DNA of 64,000 bases from Blakeslea trispora. Its lineage: Eukaryota > Mucoromycota > Mucoromycetes > Mucorales > Choanephoraceae. The DNA lies in the NCBI GenBank assembly GCA_025331445.1, contig JAIWNE010000005.1:248001-312000 (forward strand). Reading direction: 5' to 3'. This document shows positions 57,729-64,000 of this stretch, in pieces (positions within the stretch are counted from its first letter, which is position 1; the number at the start of each line of letters is the position of its first letter). A program made the position numbers and the translations under genes. The notes beneath the pieces were generated by a model, which saw nothing but the letters and a program-made list of their open reading frames with translations, searched no databases and was not told the origin of the DNA.

Positions 57729-60700
57729 TCAAATGCCGCCCAGTAGTTTAATGACAGTATCGTTAACATCCCAGTCTGATTTTTCTAATCTTGTGAATGC
57801 TTCACTAAGTGAACACATTTCATAGTCTGCTACGTATCTTGCCTTCTTGTCCTTGATAAACCGATCAACATACTCGCGCCATTCTTCTTCTACTTTACTC
57901 ATTAACATATCCCGCTTCTTTTGATCAGTTATTTTCGTTTCAAAGCTGAACCCAGCAGCAATAGGTCTGTGATCTGAACAGCGCGGCTCATATCGACGGT
58001 AAAATAAGTTCTGAATGTTCTTTCCTTTATATAGTACACGGTCACACCAAGCAGGAACACGCTTTTTTTCGGAGCTATCGTAGAAATCAGTACCAGGATC
58101 ATATTTGTATGTAGGATCAAATCGGATAGGAGCCTCTTCAAATGTAAGCAGTTTGAATAATGGATTGTTCAACTTTTGTCTAAGAAGTTGATCTTGTTCT
58201 TGCAGTTTTTGCCAGGCTTCTAATTTGTTGTTGTTTGCCAAGATACGAAGAACATCCTTTCTAGCCATTTTGATACGGTAATTAAGATCTCCACTAAGGA
58301 AGCAGAATTCATGATCCAGAATCATAGCACCGTCACCACCATGCACAAAAACGTCTGCATAGTCACGGCGTGGGAAACTTGCACTTTGAAGAATACCCTC
58401 TGCATCTGCATTACGCTGTTGCACATGGTTTTGGCCAGCAGCTAAATGGCAGTTGACAAAACAAAGAGAAGAATGATCAAAGACAAAACGAATAGCAATA
58501 CCGCCCTTGTTGCCATGAATACTCTTATTCATCACTTTAAGACCTGTTTTTACTGAAGTTGATTCAACATCAAACACACGGTTGAGATCGTTTGTGCGAA
58601 CAAAAATACAACTGAACAAGCCGACCATTTGATCAGTTTTCAAAACGGTATAGTTGTGGTATCCATAATTTTCGCTAATAATTCGGATCAAATAATCATG
58701 CCACAGTTTATATCGGTGGGACAAAGCATCTTCTGTTTCGTTAAGGTCAATTTTCTTTCTGGTAAATAAAGAGCCTTTGAATGAATCGTATGTTAGCCAA
58801 AAAAAAAATGAAAGAAATACACGCCAACTTACGAGCTGTCTGCTTCTTTGATTCCAAGTCAACAATCTCTTGTATACCAACAACAATTATATCTGGGTCT
58901 TCCATTGTTCCTAGCCACTCACGTACTGCTTTATCATCTTCTCCAATAATCTTTTCTGGCTTGTTAGCATCAATATTCCAAGAACAAATCATAACGCGTG
59001 CTTCTTCATATTCGCAGAATTCACTCGACCTCTTTTGTAGCTGAGCATCTAAGAAGAAGTGTATAAGCATTAGTCTTTTTGATTCTCTTTAGTAATGACA
59101 GGTAAGTTTACCCTTCCAATGTTCAGTCAGAAGGCCGTCCCAGATGCCCACAAAGCCATTTGAATCGCTGCTAACAACTTGGAGTCGACCTTTGATTTCA
59201 TCCAAAATCAAGCTAGACTCATCCACTGCTAATTGAGTAACAGCACCTGTATGTGCTTTCCACATCTTAAGCACAGCCCAATTTTCGGGACGTGTATCGT
59301 AAACATAGATCATACCCGTATTGTATCCAGCCCATACATGATACTCTCCTACGCTTGCCATTGTACAGATACCATACATAGAGACTGTGATCACTTGAAT
59401 TCGTTCCTGTGTCTTGGTATCCCAAACACTAATCTTGCCATCATCATGCGAAGCAAAGATGCGAGAAGGATGGTATGGGATAGTAATCAATTTGGTGATG
59501 TTACCCAAGTCATTTGGAATGCGCAAAGGTGTTTGTGATTTTGTATCATTGGTACCATGTTGGGAGCCAGCAACAGGAATAGTATGGGTAGCTAGTGTAC
59601 GACCCGAAGACATCCAAAGCTTGGATCCATAGATGGTTGCAGCTACAGCATGGGCAGTGACATGATATCTCCTGGGCATAGCAGTTAACAGAGGATTCTG
59701 TTGAGCATGGTAATCAGACGAAATGACATCCCAAACATTCAGAATACCACTATCATCAATAGACCAAATCTCAGAATTGCCATAGCGCAAAAGGAAATTG
59801 ATAGATGTCAAATGAACATCATGACGCTTGCTTAGTACTCTGTACGCTCCTCCACGAATATCAATTACAGAGATAGAATTGTCGTTTCGAGCTACCCATA
59901 CATATCGTCCCTCATCCGCAGGAGCGCGGCCTGGAGCTACTGCAAGTGCACGCACTCTGTCACCGCTATCTGAATTCTGGGAATTACCTCCATTGTTACT
60001 GGTGTTTTCGGTCACTATGTTGCTAATGATTGTGCCTGTATGAACATCCCAAGTACGAAGCGAGCTAGCTCCAGTTACCAAAATATTCTGTGTCACAGCA
60101 ATTGCATTCAATGAACTTCTATGCCCAGTTGAAAAAGGCTTCTCAAGCACAATCAAGGGTGCATTCCGAGTTGCCTTTGAGAAATCAGGACAGGTGGAGC
60201 TGGTTATCAAGAATTCGCTTCGAGGCATTGCCCGCTGTTTGTTGGTAGACACTGTGCTGGCTCGTCTGATATGTAAAGCATTGTCATCCACGTCAATTGC
60301 GCTTGTTGTGAATCCTGATGACTCGGATGCTCCTGCTGTCAAAGGCTTGGTATGAGGAGCAGAAGCAATTGTATGTGCTCTTGCAAGCGTTGACTGAGAG
60401 GGCGAGGTGGTAACTGAGGCATTAAGGGACTTCCTGTTGGGCGAGGTGGAAGGACAGGAGGAGAGACATTGGTAGCTTCAACTGCAATTGGGACTTGTGA
60501 TTTTGGTAATTGATTAGAAGGCTCAGGGGCCAAGGGTATATCGACAACTGGAGGTGGTGGAGGTGGTGATTGTATAATGGGTGTAGCGATAGAGGCATTT
60601 GTAGTGTTGGCAGCAGGAGCACTATTATGTGGTTTAGCGGAGTTATGATACTTCCTGCTTGGTGGAGGTGGAGGTGGAGGTCTCTTGTTACTAGCTGACT

Positions 60701-61349
60701 TTGTAGAAGATGAAGAGACAGATGGTGAGGGTTGTACATGTCCTGATGGCGAGGGCGTTGACATCGGAGTAGATGTCATTGAGCTACTGTCTTGGTTTCG
60801 AACTCCAGGCGCTCCAACAAAACGTGATTCTTCTAATTTTGTATAATGTAAATGCGCTTTTTGAACTTGTTGGATTAGATTATTATCGCCTTCCGTATTA
60901 GCCTCTCCTTCATTCTCTTCATCTTCGTCCTCTTCTATATCGCTGTCACCATCACTCGACCCATAGAATGGATCTTCATCATCCTCGGCTAACTTGTTTT
61001 GTGCGACAGTATTGTTGATATGAGGAGCATTGGTAGAATGAGTTGTGGCGGATGGAGGTGACTGACTGCTATTGTTAGACGAGGAAAAATTTCCGGGTGT
61101 TACGCCAACAGTTTCAAATTGGTTTGTTAAGTGTGAAACACTCTTTGCTTGAGTCTCTTGATCGTTTGCTTTGGGCTCAGCATTGTCAATGGCTGGCTTG
61201 TGTTGAATTGTAGGTTTAGGTGGAATGGGTGGTGGAGATATGACGGGACTTGTATTCGTATTAGCAGGTGGTTCCTGTTTAGAAGCCAATTGTTGTGCCC
61301 ACTTGGTCTTTAAAGCCTGAAATGATTGCTGTTCTTCGTTTTCTTCCAT
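57729..61349 (-). CDS. Proline-rich, WD40, inositol polyphosphate 5-phosphatase, UBA-like multidomain protein
   Basis: Probable phosphoinositide 5-phosphatase. The N-terminal third (from MEENEEQQSF at 61349) is Pro/Ser rich with polyproline runs and LPPRP motifs plus an acidic patch, suited to SH3 or actin-regulator binding. A WD40-like propeller follows (59112 to about 60390; units such as IWSIDDSGILNVWDV, ASHDDGKISVWDT and SDSNGFVGIWDG). Exons 58833..59048 and 57729..58774 carry the catalytic domain: ICSWNIDANKP, VVGIQEIVDLES, IHGNKGGIAIRF, LSGDLNYRIKMARKD, VPAWCDRVLYKG and CSDHRPIAAGF. The C-terminus (LSEAFTRLEKSDWDVNDTVI) resembles a UBA helix bundle. Introns at 59049-59111 and 58775-58832 are clear. 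The join between the proline-rich and WD40 frames near 60390 is unresolved. Confidence 0.85.
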
Positions 61350-63172
61350 GTCTCTAGCTATTGTATCTTGAGAATTAGGCTGAAAAGAAATATGGAGAAG
61401 TCAGCCCAAGTGATGAGGGTTAAACAATATACAGGAAAAAGAACGAGAAAAATAAAATGAGTAGCCTTCTTTTTTTTTGCACTAAATTTAAATCCTAAAT
61501 TTGGACTTGCTGTATGTGTAGCTGAATATAAAAAAAAAAAGAATGAACTGAGTGCTTTGATGCAAATCATCACCGCTTCTATTTATTAAAAGCTCTGCTT
61601 GCCTATGCTAGGTAAAGCTATCTAAGCATGCAAAACTGACCTGATTCGCTTTTTCAATGCTTTACTTTTGAAAGCCGCTCACTAAGTAGGTAAGTCGTTA
61701 TCTGTTAGCTTACTGCTTGGTTTATAATCCCAGTTCCAATAGCTGTTTACAATTAGAGATGGTTACTACAAAGACTTAATTATGGCTGTAAAGATTACAC
61801 CTAGCATTGTTCGTTCTAAATCTGATTCTATTCATGTCAATCTTGTCTTTGATAACCGTGCCTTGTAATGTCCCAAGATGAATTCACTGGCTTAATCGAC
61901 CCTCGGCTCCTTGCCAATTCAATTCACTTGTTTCTGATTGTCGGATAAAGCTTATCCGTGGAAGTAGCAGCAACAACAAGAAGTGCTTCAGATTGTTTCA
62001 GTTTGCTTATTCTGTAATAAATCAAAATATATTAATCATTAGCTTGTTGTATATGGCAATGATCTATCTAATCTTTTTGTACCTCAGTTTAGATAATAAT
62101 AAATGCATCTTGAAAGTCTATTCACATAGCCTAGATGATTGTTGATCAATTAGAAGCACTCACAAAGATTATACATATTTTTATTAGTTAATTTTATTTT
62201 CATAATGGCTATGAAACCAAAAAAAAAAGAGGAATCTTACACAATCAAATATGCATGTGCCATTGACAACATCTATAAGCTTGTTTAGGCTTGTTTGGTT
62301 GCTATATCTCTTTGATTTATCGAAATCAACATTAAGATGGTGAGGGATTGAAACCACAGAAAACTGATGTGTTTGCCTAGTAGTGTATTGACCAAGCTCG
62401 ACGGTTATTGCAGCAAAAAATAAAAAAAATAAAAATGTTTATAGCTGTCATGTATAGGTTTACATATGAATCAGCTAGAGCGACGACCATTTGCACTTAA
62501 TGCTACAAACAAACTGAATAGTTTGGCGGCAGATGTTTTTAGATGCATATACTAAGCTGCTCATTCTGGCAAGGATTCAAGAATTTACTTCTTTTTATCT
62601 ATAATCCGTATTCTTTTCACTATCACTTTCCCCTAGTGCACGAAACGTCTACTACTTGGCTTCTATTGGGCGTACTTGCAAAGGAGATTTATGGATGATC
62701 TTCCGTTTACTTGTTTTAGTTTCTTCTCAATTATTCTTAAAAATCACTACTTCTTGATTTTAGCCTTTAAATGAAATGTAGCAGGAGAAAATGACAACAA
62801 TTGTAGCACTCAATATAACAACATACAGAGAAAAAAAAAATAGGAATAAATAACAAAATGTAATGCTACACTCACATACATTTAAATTGAGCCAAAACAA
62901 GAGGCATAAATGAATAAAGAAGAGAATTAAGCATAAGGAAATGTTAATTAACATTATATTAAAAGAGGTTCATTTGTCAGTCCATTTGACCCCTCTCTTT
63001 CTTTCCTTTTTCTGGTTCTTTTCTTTGGTATTATCCATATACTAGTGATAAGACCTCCAAAAAGTAGTGATGGTAGTCGATCTAGGGAGAATTTAGAAGG
63101 AGAGGTATAAATGAGCTTAAAATTGATCTTGTTTGGCACTTTTTTTCATTGCAGTTGTTTTTTTTAAGAAAA
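61350..63172. other. Intergenic, no feature seen
   Basis: About 1.8 kb. A 22-codon open stretch at 61782 (MAVKITPSIVRSKSD) leads to a stop and has no support. AT rich, with no clear repeats. Confidence 0.5.
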
Positions 63173-63642
63173 ATGAGATGTCATACTATCCCGTTCCTGG
63201 TTGTTCTATTATGGTGTATCATTCAAGTAAATGCAACAATTAGCTCAGATGAGCTACTAGTCACTCAAGTGCCATACACAAACAACATGATTGCAAAGTA
63301 AGTTGAACAAATCCCAAAAAATACAATTCTTTTAAAACGGACTTCAATTTTGTCAATAGTCCATTTGTTAAAAGGGAACAGAATTACAAGACACACAGGA
63401 TCTATAGAAGAGGTAGAGGCAAGAACAAGGTTTATAGAAAAAACAAGAAAGTTGATTGCTATAAAAAGCAATGTCCATTGTTTCTAAAGCCTTGTCCAAA
63501 AGAGTGCCCACTATCTTGTGGATATGTCGGTAAGTAGCTTGTTTAAACAAATAGTGGCCTACTTATTCATTGTGTCCGAACAATAGATTCTCCAGATCCT
63601 TGTTGCCCACTTTTAGGCAAAGCAGTGTGTCCTACACACTAG
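63173..63642 (+). CDS. Small secreted cysteine-rich protein
   Basis: Not assigned to a named family. Exons 63173..63297, 63360..63529 and 63587..63642 (donors GTAAG, acceptors CAATAG) give 116 aa. A signal peptide covers about residues 1-21 (IPFLVVLLWCIIQVNA). A short spacer ends in a dibasic KR site (NPFVKREQ), compatible with Kex2 processing. A very basic stretch follows (IYRRGRGKNKVYRKNKKV), then a compact Cys/Pro-rich tail with nine Cys (DCYKKQCPLFLKPCPKECPL, SCGYV, PDPCCPLLGKAVCPTH). Layout is typical of secreted fungal cysteine-rich peptides; whether its role is structural, signalling or interaction with other organisms cannot be told. Confidence 0.7.
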
Positions 63643-64000
63643 AGTGTAAGCTATTGTTTGGTATAGCTATTTGAAATAAAGCAGATCATCATACTTTTGC
63701 ACATCAAAGCCTACATACTAGCTATGAGGCAAGACTTTATAGAACAAAAAAAGAGTACCTATATGGTACCTTATGGTTAGGAAAGAGTGATAGGTCCTTT
63801 TTTTCTTCCTCTCCTATTAAAATTTAACTCAAGTGCATCTGATATTATATCAATGAAGCAAAAATCTTTAGTTTTGTAATAGGATGAGCTCTCTTTATAT
63901 AAAACTAAAGTACACGTAAATTGAACTTACTGATGTAGAATAACAATTTTGTTGGTAATGTATTTTTCGAGTACGCATAGCCTATACTCTATCAAAGTCA
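63643..64000. other. Intergenic, right edge
   Basis: No gene seen in the last 358 bases. It includes the presumed 3' UTR of the small secreted protein. Confidence 0.5.

Overview
The window looks like nuclear DNA from an early-diverging filamentous fungus, most probably a Mucorales species (Mucoromycota). The reasons are AT-rich sequence with long A/T runs, many short introns of about 45-90 nt with GT..AG ends, families typical of fungi (ILV6, ERV14, RPN12, SNF4, pepsin-like protease, HSF-type factors), an O-fucosyltransferase-like gene, and several Tc1-like relics. Species cannot be fixed from the sequence alone. No bacterial, viral or organellar segment was recognised.

Left part (1-13.2 kb): a glycerol-3-phosphate/DHAP acyltransferase gene running off the left edge, ribosomal protein eL37, an 84-aa orphan, and an HSF-type transcription factor with a 106-residue uninterrupted glutamine run, all on the minus strand. 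Then come about 5.5 kb of gene-free DNA holding a solo LTR (10801-11352) with a 5-bp target duplication and a 94-bp MITE-like element (12896-12989).

Middle left (13.2-26.9 kb): a class II DnaJ chaperone; a transposon graveyard (14.5-17.9 kb) in which a 5'-truncated LINE sits inside a Tc1-like element next to a second decayed transposase; a secreted aspartic protease; a tiny single-membrane-segment protein built from microexons; a second HSF-type factor; a TMEM41/VTT membrane protein; and the closely packed pair RPN12 and ERV14.

Middle right (27.4-47.7 kb): an O-fucosyltransferase-like protein, a transposase relic, the AMPK gamma subunit SNF4, ILV6 (with a probable GC-AG intron), a short membrane ORF resembling the small subunit of serine palmitoyltransferase, a U1A/U2B''-type RNA-binding protein, a giant intronless 2670-aa protein with repeated ASH/HYDIN-like motifs, and a protein with two HMG boxes.

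Right part (48.2-64 kb): an apparently intact 2.73-kb DNA transposon with 25-bp terminal inverted repeats and TA target duplication, a NAPE-PLD-like phospholipase, a concentrative nucleoside transporter, a proline-rich/WD40/inositol-5-phosphatase/UBA protein, and a small secreted cysteine-rich protein.

Most genes are unrelated housekeeping or regulatory loci. There is no cluster acting as one pathway and no defence-like system. Membrane traffic and lipid metabolism recur (GPAT, TMEM41, ERV14, SPT-like subunit, NAPE-PLD, 5-phosphatase), but adjacency gives no evidence that they are linked. The least explained items are the giant ASH-like protein, the HSF pair with a one-nucleotide intron shift, and the microexon gene. 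Exon limits were read by eye from splice signals and frame continuity.
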